Shown: positions 40,917 to 51,172, counted from the stretch's first letter. The stretch: 64,000 nucleotides of DNA from Acinetobacter genomosp. 15BJ (GCF_000400715.1 NZ_KE007347.1:1001680-1065679), one strand, 5' to 3'. Translations and numbers: made by a program. Notes: generated from the letters alone by a model not told the origin.

Positions 40917-41959
40917 TATTTTTTATGTCGCATTTTCTCAGCAACATCCAACAACACTTGTGCAGTTTTATCCCAACCTAGGCAACCATCTGTGACCGAC
41001 TGGCCATAGGTCATATCACAAGAAATTTTTTGATTGCCATCAACTAAATGACTTTCAATCATTACACCACGCACTTTCGATTCAGTACGCTCTGCAATAA
41101 TTTGCTGTAAAACCTGAGGCTGTAATAATGGATCTTTACCACTATTACCATGACTACAATCGATTACCAGTGCAGGTAATTGTTTATGTTTGAAATGCAT
41201 CGCTTGAATCGAAGCTAAATCATAGTTAGTCCCATGATTTGAACCACGTAAAATCAAGTGCGGTAATGGATTACCTTCACTATGCAAAATTGCTGGTAAC
41301 CCCTGTTGAGTCATCCCTAAGAATTGATGACCATGCAGTGCTGATTGAATCGCATCCAAAGCAATTTGAATCGACCCATCTGTACCATTTTTGAAACCAA
41401 TGCTATACGGCATATGACTGGCAATTTCACGATGAATTTGAGATTCGCTAGTACGTGCACCAATGGCACCCCAAGCCAATAAATCATCAAAATATCCTGT
41501 TGCCATTGGGCTTAAAATTTCGCTTGCGATTGGCAAACCTTTCTCGATTAGCTGCAAGTAAAGCGCACGGGATTTTTCTAAACCGAGTTGTAAGTCTGAT
41601 GATCCATCTAAATTTGGATCATATAAGAAACCTTTCCAACCCACTGTGGTACGCGGTTTTTCGATGTATGCACGCATAACAAGGAAAATCTGATCTTTGA
41701 CCTGTTCTTGTAATTGTTGTAGGCGATCAGCATATTCGAGTACTGCAATAGGATCATGAATCGAGCAAGGACCCGTAATCACCATTAAGCGATGATCATG
41801 TCCAGATAAAATATTCTGAATCGTTTGACGATGTTTTGAAATTTGCTGCGCTAAAGTTGCAGACAAGGGATACTGCGCTTTGAGTTGTGATGGCAAGCTA
41901 AGCATTGATTCTTTTGTATGTGTTTGTGGTTGTGTCAAAGCAGTATTTAAAGCATTCAT
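40916..41959 (-). CDS. 3-deoxy-7-phosphoheptulonate (DAHP) synthase, class I
   Basis: First step of the shikimate pathway: PEP + erythrose 4-phosphate to DAHP. 347 residues from ATG 41959 (AAGGAA six bases upstream). Type I AroF/G/H pattern: MVITGPCSIHDPIAVLEYAD, MRAYIEKPRTTVGWKGFLYD, GARTSESQIHREIASHMPYS, IGFKNGTDGSI, HLILRGSN, VIDCSHGNSGKD and SVTDGCLGW. Which amino acid inhibits it is not readable. Upstream lies a long leader with two aromatic-rich mini-ORFs and a terminator (41960-42329), pointing to attenuation by charged aromatic tRNAs. Confidence 0.94.
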   Translation of the reverse strand: MNALNTALTQPQTHTKESMLSLPSQLKAQYPLSATLAQQISKHRQTIQNILSGHDHRLMVITGPCSIHDPIAVLEYADRLQQLQEQVKDQIFLVMRAYIEKPRTTVGWKGFLYDPNLDGSSDLQLGLEKSRALYLQLIEKGLPIASEILSPMATGYFDDLLAWGAIGARTSESQIHREIASHMPYSIGFKNGTDGSIQIALDAIQSALHGHQFLGMTQQGLPAILHSEGNPLPHLILRGSNHGTNYDLASIQAMHFKHKQLPALVIDCSHGNSGKDPLLQPQVLQQIIAERTESKVRGVMIESHLVDGNQKISCDMTYGQSVTDGCLGWDKTAQVLLDVAEKMRHKK

Positions 41960-42000
41960 TTTCAATTCCTTTGGACTGGCCTTCTTCGCAGTCCTATCAT

Positions 42001-42093
42001 TTATTTGAGCAAGTGTGATCTAAGCGATGTTGATTTTTTTGCAAAGTAAAACCAAGAAATCTTGCTAAAATATGAATAATTAAATGTATACAT
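42001..42093 (-). CDS. Second aromatic-rich leader ORF (30 residues) before DAHP synthase
   Basis: Begins MYTFNYSYFSKISWFYFA, then a basic tail ending SLRSHLLK*. Ten of the first 17 residues are Tyr, Phe or Trp. It has a strong site AGGAGA 7 bases before the ATG, so it should be well translated. It lies after the leader terminator and 41 bases before the DAHP synthase start. A small hairpin (GGACTG/CAGTCC) sits between its stop and the ribosome site of the enzyme. Likely a second sensing peptide or a translational coupler. Confidence 0.7.
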   Translation of the reverse strand: MYTFNYSYFSKISWFYFAKKSTSLRSHLLK

Positions 42094-42127
42094 GGTATTT
42101 CTCCTAAAATCATGATTGTTAAAGCAT

Positions 42128-42158
42128 AAAAAAACCTGATCGGTGTTGCCGATCAGGT
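42128..42158 (-). terminator. Leader terminator (attenuator) of the DAHP synthase gene
   Basis: Minus strand ACCTGATCGG-CAACA-CCGATCAGGT followed by seven T. It lies between leader peptide 1 and leader ORF 2. Its loop/stem sequence CGGCAAC can also pair with GTTGCC segments upstream (42170-42176 and near 42200), giving an alternative antiterminator. Confidence 0.8.
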
Positions 42159-42169
42159 ATTAACTGGTT

Positions 42170-42189
42170 GGGCAACCCTTTTGCTGCCC
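42170..42189 (-). promoter_or_regulatory. Upstream hairpin of the attenuator (pause/antiterminator arm)
   Basis: Minus strand GGGCAGC-AAAAGG-GTTGCCC, between leader peptide 1 and the terminator. Its GTTGCC arm is complementary to GGCAAC in the terminator hairpin, as expected for mutually exclusive folds. Confidence 0.6.
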
Positions 42190-42208
42190 GAAACGCATCA
42201 GGCAACGA

Positions 42209-42262
42209 TCAATATTGCCAAAAGTAAAAGTATGCGTTGGTATTTACAGTATGCTTTAACAT
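42209..42262 (-). CDS. Aromatic leader peptide 1 (17 residues)
   Basis: MLKHTVNTNAYFYFWQY, stop TGA. Six of the last seven codons encode Tyr, Phe or Trp, directly before a hairpin array and terminator, the classical arrangement for attenuation by aminoacyl-tRNA supply. ATG lies about 32 bases after the predicted transcription start. The ribosome site is weak (TTGAAATAAAT). Confidence 0.8.
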   Translation of the reverse strand: MLKHTVNTNAYFYFWQY

Positions 42263-42300
42263 ATTTATTTCAAATATCTAAAAAACGGTGTCTAACTATT

Positions 42301-42329
42301 AAATTACGCACTATTTCAGCATTTGACAA
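42301..42329 (-). promoter_or_regulatory. Promoter of the DAHP synthase leader
   Basis: Minus strand TTGTCA (42324-42329), 17-base spacer, TAATTT (42301-42306), 39 bases upstream of leader peptide 1. Confidence 0.7.
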
Positions 42330-42574
42330 GTACTTTTTATGTTTTTTTAATCATCGCTTCAAAATCTCAAAGTTTGACCTTTTGCCATTTCCCCCATAGA
42401 ATAGTGTAAAAATAAACCAATTTGAGATCACGCCAATGAAGTAAGTTCTATTTCCATCATCAAAGTTCATTTTTCTTTTTGATGTGCAAAATAGACTTAG
42501 CTATCGTTTAGCGCTTCTTTATTCTAAAACTTATCTCGATCTCTATTTTGCATATCCTGTTTATGAGGTTTCTT

Positions 42575-44149
42575 ATGACTCAGCAGGCATGTATTGTTTT
42601 CAACTTATCCCTTGAATTAGCCCAGCAAAAACTGTTTGACCATCTGAATTTCCAGCTTCCCCTGCATCAGTTCACCGGACTGATCGGACGCAATGGTCAA
42701 GGCAAATCATTGCTCATGTCTATTCTGCAAGCGCAAACAATAGCAGAGTTGCCCTACTCAGGTCAGATCTCTTGGCAACGTTCACATCAATATCTGGCTC
42801 AGCTTCAGCGTGTTCAAGCAGATACAATCGCTCAAGCTTTGCATATTGAGGATTTACACCAATGCTTTGAACGTATCCAACACGGTACTGCATCTTTTGC
42901 CGATTATGACCAAGTTGAACATCTGTGGCATTTACCAACAGAATGGCAACAGCTTTTGCAAGGTGCGGATTTACCGATAGATCTTGATACCCCTATTCAG
43001 CATTTGAGTGAAGGCCAAAAAACCAAACTCGCACTATGCCGCTTATTTCTACTCAAAGATCATTATCTATTACTAGATGAACCCAGTAATCACTTAGATA
43101 CACGGGGACGAGAATGGTTGATCCAGCAGATGTTTCAACATCCGACAGGCGGGCTCATCATTAGCCATGATCGACAGCTTTTGGATCATGTACAAGGCAT
43201 TTTTATGCTCAATCAGTTTGGCATACATTATTACGGTGGCAATTATGCGCTATATCAGCAGCAGCATCAGTTACAAGTTGAAGCATTATCAAATGCAGTG
43301 CAACAAGAAAAACGTGAATTAAAACAACTGAAAGAGCAGCAACATCAAAGTCAGATGAAAGCCCAAAAACGTCAAAAAACAGGTGAAAAGTTAAGGGCTT
43401 CAGGATCTCAAGCACCCATTTTACTGGATGCCAAGAAGGAACAGTCTGAGCAGTCTCTTGCCCATCTACGTAAACAACAGATTAAGCAGCTTGCAGATGC
43501 AAAAGATGAATTGCAGCAGAAGAAAATCCAACTAGAACATCTCAAATCACAATCTTTCGAATTTGTGCATACAGCCAGAAAGTCAGGAGAAATCTTACGT
43601 TGTCACCAATTACAACTCACTTACGCAAAGACAAAACTCATTGATCTTGCAATTACGGCTGGGGAAAAATTACATTTACGTGGTGCAAACGGAACAGGTA
43701 AATCAACCTTATTAAAAACCCTTCAAGGTTTAATATCGCCAATAACAGGAGAGATTTATTGCAAAGTAAATTCTGTTTATCTTGATCAGACCCTTTCGCT
43801 AGTCGATGACAATATTTCGGCACTTGAATATTTACAGCATATCGATACTGAACTAACGGAGCAACATGGGCGAACCTTATTAGGCAATCTTCAAATTAGA
43901 AGAGATAAAGCACTTATGCCCATCTCCAGCCTAAGTGGTGGTGAACGCTTAAAAGTCGCGTTGCTTGCTTTAAAGCAACAAGCGGTTGAGTTGTTACTTT
44001 TAGATGAACCCGAAAATCATCTCGATATCGAATCTCGTGAGTTACTCGCCCAAGCAATTCGTTCTTTTAACGGTGCTGTGATACTGGTGTCGCATGATGA
44101 AATTTTTGTTGAAGCATGCGGAATGACAGCAACTTATATCTTGGTATAG
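42575..44149 (+). CDS. ABC-F family ATPase
   Basis: 524 residues from ATG 42575 (GAGG six bases upstream). Two ABC cassettes without membrane domains: Walker A GLIGRNGQGKSLL and LRGANGTGKSTLL, signatures HLSEGQKTKLAL and SLSGGERLKVAL, Walker B LLLDEPSNHLD and LLLDEPENHLDIE. A charged linker (about 230-330, KRELKQLKEQQHQSQMKAQK) joins them. ABC-F proteins act on the ribosome; whether this is a housekeeping or antibiotic-protection member is not decidable. Divergent from the DAHP leader. Confidence 0.9.
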   Translation: MTQQACIVFNLSLELAQQKLFDHLNFQLPLHQFTGLIGRNGQGKSLLMSILQAQTIAELPYSGQISWQRSHQYLAQLQRVQADTIAQALHIEDLHQCFERIQHGTASFADYDQVEHLWHLPTEWQQLLQGADLPIDLDTPIQHLSEGQKTKLALCRLFLLKDHYLLLDEPSNHLDTRGREWLIQQMFQHPTGGLIISHDRQLLDHVQGIFMLNQFGIHYYGGNYALYQQQHQLQVEALSNAVQQEKRELKQLKEQQHQSQMKAQKRQKTGEKLRASGSQAPILLDAKKEQSEQSLAHLRKQQIKQLADAKDELQQKKIQLEHLKSQSFEFVHTARKSGEILRCHQLQLTYAKTKLIDLAITAGEKLHLRGANGTGKSTLLKTLQGLISPITGEIYCKVNSVYLDQTLSLVDDNISALEYLQHIDTELTEQHGRTLLGNLQIRRDKALMPISSLSGGERLKVALLALKQQAVELLLLDEPENHLDIESRELLAQAIRSFNGAVILVSHDEIFVEACGMTATYILV

Positions 44150-45394
44150 TTTTTTATTTTCAAATTCAGGCATGGCAAAACCATGTTCATGCCTGAACCA
44201 AACATTCATCTAAAGCGATCTGATTATTTTATAATTTAAGCACTCGTATCAAAACTTATAGTTTAGAGTTGCCATAAAGTTACGTAGCTCCCCCCAAGTA
44301 TTGATTGCCGTTCTTTTATAAACGGTATTTCCGACATTATCAACATTGATCGCAAGACTGAGATCTGGATTAATTTGATATCTCCCCATCAGGTTCAATA
44401 GAACATAGTCATCTTGTCGATTAAACTGAGTTGCTACGCCGCGTGCACGTGTATCAAAAATATCACTTTGCCAATTCACCCCAGCCCCTAATGTCAATTT
44501 ATCCCATTGATAATTTGTGAACAATTTCAGAGTCTGCCGTGGAAGTGAACTTCCTGTAGCTGTCGTTAAGGTTTTTCCATCACGATCTTTTGCATCTGTA
44601 TAAGTATATCCAGCAGAAATATGCCAATAAGGACTCAATTCACCAGCAACCGATAACTCTATGCCCTTTACCTTAGCGCCATTCACTGCAATATAGGCAA
44701 ACTCACCATCGGTCGTAAACTTTTCACCATCCCGAACAGCAAAATTATCTTGCTTGGTTTCGAAGTAAGCAAGGTTGGTATTTAAGCGTTGATTAAAGAA
44801 TTCTGCTTTTAAGCCTATTTCTGCACTATTTCCCTCTTCTGGGTCTAAGAATTGGCCTGTAACATTTTTTCGAGTAGATGGATTAAAAATAGAGGTATAA
44901 CTTGCATATGCAGAGATCTGATCATTTATATCTAAAATCAAACCCACATAAGGGGTATAGATATTACTTTGTTTTTGTTCAGTACCTGTATTTTTGCGTT
45001 CCCAAGTACTCAAACGTGAGCCTAAAATCAGTTTTACTGGATCTGCTAACTGTAGTTTGGCCGAGGCAAATCCACCAATCTGATATTCATCGGTTATCGT
45101 CCGCCCAATAGGCGTCAAGTTGATATAGTCTCCCACATCACCATGGTAGTCTTGGATCGGTCTAGATGAAAATTGCCAAACTTTATATGCAGGATCATTG
45201 GCATTTACTTTATATCCATTGATCCCAAAACTTAGTTCATGCTCACGACCAAGTGCTTGAAACTGCCCTGAAACAAAACTATCAATCGCATGAACTTCAG
45301 GTGTATTGATAAATTTACTTCCATGGACACTCATTTCCCCAGGCTTTAAGATTGATATGTGCTGAATTAGCAGGAGACTTTCACTTGGGATATG

Positions 45395-46249
45395 CTAGGC
45401 AGCTAACCGATAAAAGTTCTCTGCTATTTGATTTGGCGTTTTAAAATCCAAACTCTTTTGAATTCTTCGCTGATTATAAAATAACACAATGTATTTTGTA
45501 ATATCTGCTTTAGCTTCATCTCTGGTTTTATAGTTGCAATGATGCACTAATTCATTCTTGAGTATGCCCCAGAAACTTTCAATCGGTGCATTATCGTAAC
45601 AGTCCCCACGTTTGCTCATTGAACCTTGAAAATCACATTTTTCCAGTATCTTTCGATATTCATGGCTGCAATATTGGCTGCCTCTGTCCGAATGAACAAT
45701 TAAGCCTTTCGTTGGTTTTTGATTACGAATCGCCATAGTCAGTGCATTGCAAACAAGTTGTGCGGTCATACGCTCATTTAAGCTATAGCCAACCACTTGT
45801 TTCGTGTACAGGTCTTTTACTGCTGCCAAGTATAACCAACCTTCAGCAGTCCAAATGTATGTAATATCGCTTGACCATGCAAGATTGGGCTTAGTCATTG
45901 AAAACTGTTGCTCTAGTAAATTTGCGTAGATCGCTCGATTATGATCACTCTTCGTAGTTCTTTTGAAACGCTTATGACGCTTACAATACAGCTGGTTGAG
46001 CTTTTTTATTTGACGTACAGCATACGTACTGATTTTGATACCTTGCGCTTGTAAATGCTTAGTTAATCGAATATAGCCATAGCTTTGTTTAGTTTCCTCA
46101 TGAGCTATTTTGACCAAAATTGTCTGTTGATTTCGCTGAACCAATCTTTTATTCATGCCTCGTTTTAGCCAATCATAAAATCGTGACACTGAAACGTGAA
46201 GTAATCTAGCCATAAAGCTAATCGGGAATAAATGTCTTTGCTGTTTCAT
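45395..46249 (-). CDS. IS3-family transposase OrfB (DDE integrase domain)
   Basis: 284 residues. DDE triad in WSSDITYIWT, VHSDRGSQYCS and NAPIESFWGILKNE, with the HTH_21-like start. Its frame is -1 to orfA and stays open across the junction, so the active transposase is probably an OrfAB fusion made by programmed frameshifting near the end of orfA. Confidence 0.93.
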   Translation of the reverse strand: MKQQRHLFPISFMARLLHVSVSRFYDWLKRGMNKRLVQRNQQTILVKIAHEETKQSYGYIRLTKHLQAQGIKISTYAVRQIKKLNQLYCKRHKRFKRTTKSDHNRAIYANLLEQQFSMTKPNLAWSSDITYIWTAEGWLYLAAVKDLYTKQVVGYSLNERMTAQLVCNALTMAIRNQKPTKGLIVHSDRGSQYCSHEYRKILEKCDFQGSMSKRGDCYDNAPIESFWGILKNELVHHCNYKTRDEAKADITKYIVLFYNQRRIQKSLDFKTPNQIAENFYRLAA

Positions 46250-46260
46250 ATAGGCGTACC

Positions 46261-46560
46261 TTACTGACTTTCTTTCGCAAAGTACGCTGCTGCCTTTTTT
46301 AGAAATTCACGTTCCATTTCAGCTGTTTTGAGCTGTTGTTTGAGCTTTTTATTTTCTTCGAGTAAGGCATTTAGATCAGGTGAATATTGTTTAGTGCCTG
46401 CTAAGGTGCCAGTCTTTGCTTTATTATTCCAATTTGAAAGAGTTTGCATTGAAATGCCAAGTTGTCTGGCTGTTTCCGATACATTGCCTTGATTGGCTTC
46501 AATCAATTTTATTGCTTCAACTTTAAATTCTGCGGTGTAAGTCTTCTGTTTCTTGCTCAT
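46261..46560 (-). CDS. IS3-family transposase OrfA (helix-turn-helix)
   Basis: 99 residues: YTAEFKVEAIKLIEANQGNV, ARQLGISMQTLSNWNNKAK (helix-turn-helix) and a leucine-zipper-like C-terminus (LNALLEENKKLKQQLKTAEM). Binds the IS ends and supplies the N-terminus of the OrfAB fusion. Confidence 0.93.
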   Translation of the reverse strand: MSKKQKTYTAEFKVEAIKLIEANQGNVSETARQLGISMQTLSNWNNKAKTGTLAGTKQYSPDLNALLEENKKLKQQLKTAEMEREFLKKAAAYFAKESQ

Positions 46561-47731
46561 GGTAAACTCCTGATGAGTGTCTATAGTTTACCAAGTTAAA
46601 ACCTCCTGTTTTCTCAGCACACATCAGATAATCGGGTTACCCTCCCAGTCAGTACCGTTGGCGATGCCCTTTTCATCTTGATAATTTAAAGTATAGCCTG
46701 CTATGTTTCTAATTTGATCGCTGTCCGTCTTGGAATAACTATAGCTAATCGCCCCTTTCCAATCTGGATTAAATTGATGTTCTAGACCCAATACTACATA
46801 TAAATTATTTACCGCAAGATTTGAGTTGTTAGTTGCAGGATTATCTCTTGGTCCAAAGGTCGTCTGCTTCAAACCATCCCCACTCACAAATGGAAAACCA
46901 TGTTGTGCAGCATTGTGGATTTTATTTTGTTGCAAACTTAGTGCGGTTGTTAATGTCGTCTGATCACTGAGATCATAATCTACCGTACCATAGAGTAAGG
47001 TTGAATCTTTATGATAACGATCTTGCTGATTACCTCCTGACGAATGTGCCGCAATCAATCGCCCTTTAAGCGTTTTATCTGCATTCAATCCACCCGATAC
47101 ATCAAACTGACTACGATATCGTTCCCAGCTACCAGCCTGAACTTTAATGGAACCTTGTGTTTCTTCGGTCGCGCGCTTGCGTACATAATTAATACTTGCA
47201 CTCGGATTACCAGAACCGCCAAGCAAACCTGACGCACCTTTTAGAATTTCGATACGGTCATAAATAGCCGTGTCTACCATACCAATATTATAAGTTCCAC
47301 CAAAAGATGCCACACTGGTTGGAATACCATCTCGCATAAAATTATTAATCTTAAAACCACGAGCATAATAATCTGAAAAGCCAGCGCCTTCTTGTCCATG
47401 CTGACTTTTACTTACCCCTGGTGTTTCCTCTAAAACTCTGCTGATATCTGTTAGATTTTGATCCTCTATTTGCTGTTGAGTAAACACAGTTAAGCTCTGT
47501 GGAGTATCTTTTAAATTTAAATCAAGTTTGGCTGAACTACGGCTCGATTGAACTGTATAACTATCAGGATTATTTTCAGCTTTAACCGTTATTGTAGGCA
47601 ATGTATTGGCTGTGTCTGCTGCCCACACATCTGAACCAATTACCAAGGAAATCGCTGATACTAATAATTTGGGAGAAAATACTTTTCTTCTGGAAAATAA
47701 GGATTCCATGAACACACTCGATTGTAACAAT

Positions 47732-47750
47732 GAAAATAAAAATCATTATC
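47732..47750. promoter_or_regulatory. Fur-box-like site of the siderophore receptor
   Basis: On the minus strand GATAATGATTTTTATTTTC matches 15 of 19 bases of the Fur consensus, 23 bases upstream of the receptor ATG. Indicates iron repression of the now broken gene. Confidence 0.7.
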
Positions 47751-47929
47751 AATCGTAGCAGTATTCTTTCGACCTAATTTTCTGTAGAGGACATAAAAGT
47801 AGCCTCTTTGTGCCTATATAATGCACTTCTCTTATTTAACCGAAATAATAGGCATAACCTAGTATTTTTATATTGCTTTACTTTTCGTATCCCAGAAATT
47901 AAGCATGGTATATACCATGCTTAATGAAA

Positions 47930-48292
47930 CTAACGCACCAATCCTTGCGGCTGCAAAATGATTAAGCCAGCCCCACACAAAACTACAAGACCACCTAGAA
48001 TATCCCAACGTGTCAGCATCACTTGATCGACATAACGCAGCCACAATAAGGCAGTAAAAATATAGATTCCTCCATAAGCCGCATAAATACGACCTGATGC
48101 TGCGGGATGCAAGGTAAGCAACCAAACAAAAACCGCTAAGCTTAATGCAGTGGGAATCCACAACCAATGTGATTTCCCTTGATTCAAAATAAGATAAGGA
48201 AAATAACAACCTAAAATTTCAGCAATCGCTGTGACGAAAAATAACCCAAATACTTTAAGTACTTGGGTTATCGAAAAAGACAATTCAAACAT
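47930..48292 (-). CDS. ynfA: YnfA/UPF0060 small membrane protein
   Basis: 120 residues, four helices: [73 protein letters not shown]. Matches YnfA, an SMR-like family with suggested drug efflux. ATG overlaps the clpA stop by one base, so translation is coupled. Confidence 0.92.
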   Translation of the reverse strand: MFELSFSITQVLKVFGLFFVTAIAEILGCYFPYLILNQGKSHWLWIPTALSLAVFVWLLTLHPAASGRIYAAYGGIYIFTALLWLRYVDQVMLTRWDILGGLVVLCGAGLIILQPQGLVR

Positions 48293-50577
48293 TAAGCAGG
48301 TTCAGCACTCGGGTTAATATGATCTTCAAACACTTCCAATTTTAAGCCGACGTCTTTGCCATTTTCTGTTTTCACAGAAACTGCAACATTGCCACCATGC
48401 TCTGCAAGCTCACCAAATAAAATCATCTCAGCAAGCGGCTTTTTCAAATGCTCTTGGATCAGACGTTGCATCGGACGAGCACCCATGAGGCGGTCATAAC
48501 CATTAGCAGATAACCAGTCACGAGCACTTTGATCAACATCGAGAACTACTTGTTTCTCATCGAGCTGTGCTTGCAACTCGGTCAAGAATTTGTCTACCAC
48601 TGAATCGATGATTGTAGTCGGAAGTGCTTTAAATTGAATCACACCATCCAAACGGTTACGGAATTCAGGTGAGAATGCTCGTTTCATTGCATCTTGGTTA
48701 TCCGCGCTGTGGTCTTGCTCAGTGAAACCGATACTTGCACGAACAATACTCTCCGCGCCAATATTGGTTGTTAGAACAATAATCACATTTCTGAAATCAG
48801 ATTTACGACCATTGTTATCAGTCAAAGCCCCATGATCCATCACTTGCAATAACAAGTTAAATACATCTGGATGCGCTTTTTCAATCTCATCCAGCAACAA
48901 CACACAATGCGGATTTTTATGGATCGCATCGGTCAGCAAACCACCTTGATCATATCCAACATAACCTGGAGGCGCACCAATCAAGCGAGAAACTGCATGA
49001 CGCTCCATATACTCAGACATATCGAAACGAACCAACTCTACACCCAGCAATTTAGCCAGTTGTTTAGTGACCTCGGTTTTACCCACACCTGTCGGACCAG
49101 CAAAGACAAAACTACCCACTGGTTTATCTGGTGCTTTTAAGCCTGCGCGAGATAATTTAATTGCTGATGCAAGCGCTGTAATCGCCTCATCCTGACCAAA
49201 TACAACACGTTTAAGATCTCGTTCCAGATTCTCAAGTACAGACTTGTCATCTTTAGAGACAGTTTTCGGTGGAATGCGGGCAATCTTAGAAACGATATCT
49301 TCAATATTCTCAACTGAGATCGTTGTGCCATCCACTTCTGCTTTCAAGCGACGTTGTGCACCCGCCTCATCAATCACGTCAATCGCTTTGTCTGGCAAGA
49401 AACGATCATTGATAAATTTAGCTGACAGTTCAACTGCAGCAACTAAAGCTTTATCATCGTATTCAACATGATGGAAATCTTCGAACTTATTTTTCAAGCC
49501 ACGTAAAATTTCAATTGTTTCATTAATGCTTGGCTCATTCACGTCAATTTTTTGGAAGCGACGCGACAAAGCATGATCTTTTTCGAATACCTGACGATAT
49601 TCTTGGAAAGTGGTTGAACCAATGCAACGTAGGCTGCCATTTGCCAAAGCAGGTTTGATTAAATTCGATGCATCCATGGTACTGCCCATGCTTGACCCTG
49701 CACCAATAATCATATGAATTTCATCAATGAATAAAATCGCATTAGGATTCTTTTTCAACGCATTCAATAATTGTTTTAAGCGCTTCTCAAAGTCACCACG
49801 ATATTTAGTCCCTGCAACCAACGCACCAATATCTAAGCTATAAACTTCAGCATTGGCAAGTGGTTTCGGTGCTTTACCATTTACAATCAACCACGCTAAG
49901 CCTTCCGCAATCGAGGTTTTACCTACACCTGGATCACCAACAAGCAGCGGATTATTTTTACGGCGACGACATAAAATTTGTGCTGCACGCTCAATTTCTT
50001 TTTCACGGCCAATTAAAGGATCCGTTTTACCCTTTTGTGCTTCGATATTTAAGTTCAGTGTATATTGCTCTAATGGTCCAGCATTTGCTGAAGCTGCACT
50101 TTCACCTTCAATATCTTCAACTTCCTCTTCAACCTGAATCTCATCTTTACGTGTGCCATGAGACAGGTATTGAGTCAAAGTTAAACGGTTAATTTGATGA
50201 CGTTTAAGCAAATAAACCGCGAACGAATCTCGTTCTGAATACATCGCAACTAGAACATCTGCACCTTCAACCGTACGGTCACCACCGCTCGATTGAACAT
50301 GGAAAATTGCACGTTGCAAAATTCGATCAAAGCTCTCTGTTGGATGAGGGGCCTGTTCACTATTATCACCAAGTTTTGGGGTATGTTGCTCTACATATTC
50401 CTCTAATTCTTTACGCAAAGTAACGATGTCCGCACCACATGCTTTTAATGCATTTACGGCAGAATCGTTATCAAGCAAGGCAAGCAACAAATGTTCAACT
50501 GTCAGAAACTCATGTCTCTTTTGACGAGCCATGCTAACAGCCAAACGTAACGATACTTCTAATTGACGACTGAGCAT
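48292..50577 (-). CDS. clpA: ATP-dependent Clp protease ATP-binding subunit ClpA
   Basis: AAA+ unfoldase that feeds ClpP. 761 residues. Clp N-domain ([20 protein letters not shown]), first AAA module with [19 protein letters not shown], second with [29 protein letters not shown] and the C-terminal region. The ClpP-docking tripeptide appears as IGF ([12 protein letters not shown]). The clpS adaptor gene lies upstream on the same strand, but with an unusual 725-base gap. Confidence 0.97.
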   Translation of the reverse strand: MLSRQLEVSLRLAVSMARQKRHEFLTVEHLLLALLDNDSAVNALKACGADIVTLRKELEEYVEQHTPKLGDNSEQAPHPTESFDRILQRAIFHVQSSGGDRTVEGADVLVAMYSERDSFAVYLLKRHQINRLTLTQYLSHGTRKDEIQVEEEVEDIEGESAASANAGPLEQYTLNLNIEAQKGKTDPLIGREKEIERAAQILCRRRKNNPLLVGDPGVGKTSIAEGLAWLIVNGKAPKPLANAEVYSLDIGALVAGTKYRGDFEKRLKQLLNALKKNPNAILFIDEIHMIIGAGSSMGSTMDASNLIKPALANGSLRCIGSTTFQEYRQVFEKDHALSRRFQKIDVNEPSINETIEILRGLKNKFEDFHHVEYDDKALVAAVELSAKFINDRFLPDKAIDVIDEAGAQRRLKAEVDGTTISVENIEDIVSKIARIPPKTVSKDDKSVLENLERDLKRVVFGQDEAITALASAIKLSRAGLKAPDKPVGSFVFAGPTGVGKTEVTKQLAKLLGVELVRFDMSEYMERHAVSRLIGAPPGYVGYDQGGLLTDAIHKNPHCVLLLDEIEKAHPDVFNLLLQVMDHGALTDNNGRKSDFRNVIIVLTTNIGAESIVRASIGFTEQDHSADNQDAMKRAFSPEFRNRLDGVIQFKALPTTIIDSVVDKFLTELQAQLDEKQVVLDVDQSARDWLSANGYDRLMGARPMQRLIQEHLKKPLAEMILFGELAEHGGNVAVSVKTENGKDVGLKLEVFEDHINPSAEPA

Positions 50578-50639
50578 GTAACCCCCTTATATCTTGGGCT
50601 CTATCAAAAAAAGAAAATCTTTTAATGAAAAAGCTAATT

Positions 50640-50796
50640 ATTGACTTGATCCGCTGAGCTTCTGTAATCGTGATTGAATATACGTCTACAAGTCTCTTTG
50701 CTTCATAATCTACTGTTAGCATTAGTTGACTATCTTGGTCAAGATTCAAAACAAAGTATTGTTGTAAAAATTCAATTACAAAGAGAATAAGACTGA
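50640..50796 (-). pseudogene. Decayed internal fragment of a second clpS
   Basis: Frame FVIEFLQQYFVLNLDQDSQL, then MLTVDYEAKRLVDVYSITIT and EAQRIKSI aligns with [48 protein letters not shown] of the intact ClpS at 51302-51715. Both ends are missing, and the conserved [11 protein letters not shown] is degraded. The fragment lies in the clpA-clpS gap, so an ancient tandem duplication is likely. Confidence 0.75.
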
Positions 50797-51024
50797 TCTA
50801 ATCGTTCAAAAAGACAGCGAACTTATTATTCGCTTATGAAACAATATCAAACCTATGAAAAATTGTAATACTGTATGATCTTGCTTAAAGCCTAACAAAT
50901 CACCCATAAGTTTAATATATTCACGCTCAGTATATTGTTTCATGTTTTTAGCACAAAACAAGATATGTATTGATCCATCGATTCGAAAAGCTTTACTTTA
51001 TGCTTTTAGCAACACTTGCACCAT

Positions 51025-51129
51025 TTCACTCATAACATATGAATCATACGATGGCGCAAGGTCTTGTGAATGAGAAACACCTTTCTCATCTTAACGCTTT
51101 CACTCACAAGCTAGTTGTTCGTCTTGCGC
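51025..51129. repeat. 105-bp hairpin repeat, copy 1
   Basis: Same length and about 88 percent identical by eye to 51173-51277. It can fold on itself: GGCGCAAG...CTTGCGC, CTTGTGAATGAG...CTCACAAG, TGAGAAA...TTTCTCA. No coding potential. Confidence 0.75.
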
Positions 51130-51172
51130 ATGAGGAATGAAATTCCGCAAGAGCGTTGCTTTTCTTAACCCC

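Larger units (their letters stand above)
45353..46626 (-). mobile_element. IS3-family insertion sequence, 1274 bp
   Basis: Ends share imperfect terminal inverted repeats, TGATATGTGCTGA at the left and TGATGTGTGCTGA (reverse complement) at the right, continuing CAGGAG...TTT.ACTTGG. Direct 3-base target duplications GAT at 45350-45352 and 46627-46629. It contains orfA and orfB of an IS3-type transposase, both intact, so the element may still move. Inserted within the TonB receptor gene. Confidence 0.92.
44249..47709 (-). pseudogene. TonB-dependent siderophore receptor interrupted by an IS3-family element
   Basis: N-terminal part 46627-47709: signal peptide to about VWA-AD, TonB box region LPTITVKAE, plug (LKDTPQSLTVFTQQQIEDQN, GGTYNIGMVDTAIYDRIEIL, KGASGLLGGSGNPSASINYV) and first barrel strands. 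C-terminal part 44249-45352: remaining barrel ending NFMATLNYKF. Removing the element and one GAT copy joins ...EGNPII to LKPGEMSVHGSKF in frame, giving about 728 residues. Fold and Fur box mark it as a ferric-siderophore receptor of the FhuE/FpvA type; the ligand is unknown. The C-terminal fragment has no own start signal. Confidence 0.9.

Noticed and set aside
44249..45334. Receptor C-terminal fragment as an independent 361-residue gene
   Set aside because: It lacks a signal peptide and plug domain and joins in frame to the upstream part once the IS is removed.
47868..48209. 113-codon frame overlapping ynfA
   Set aside because: Out of frame with the clearly recognised YnfA membrane protein on the same strand.
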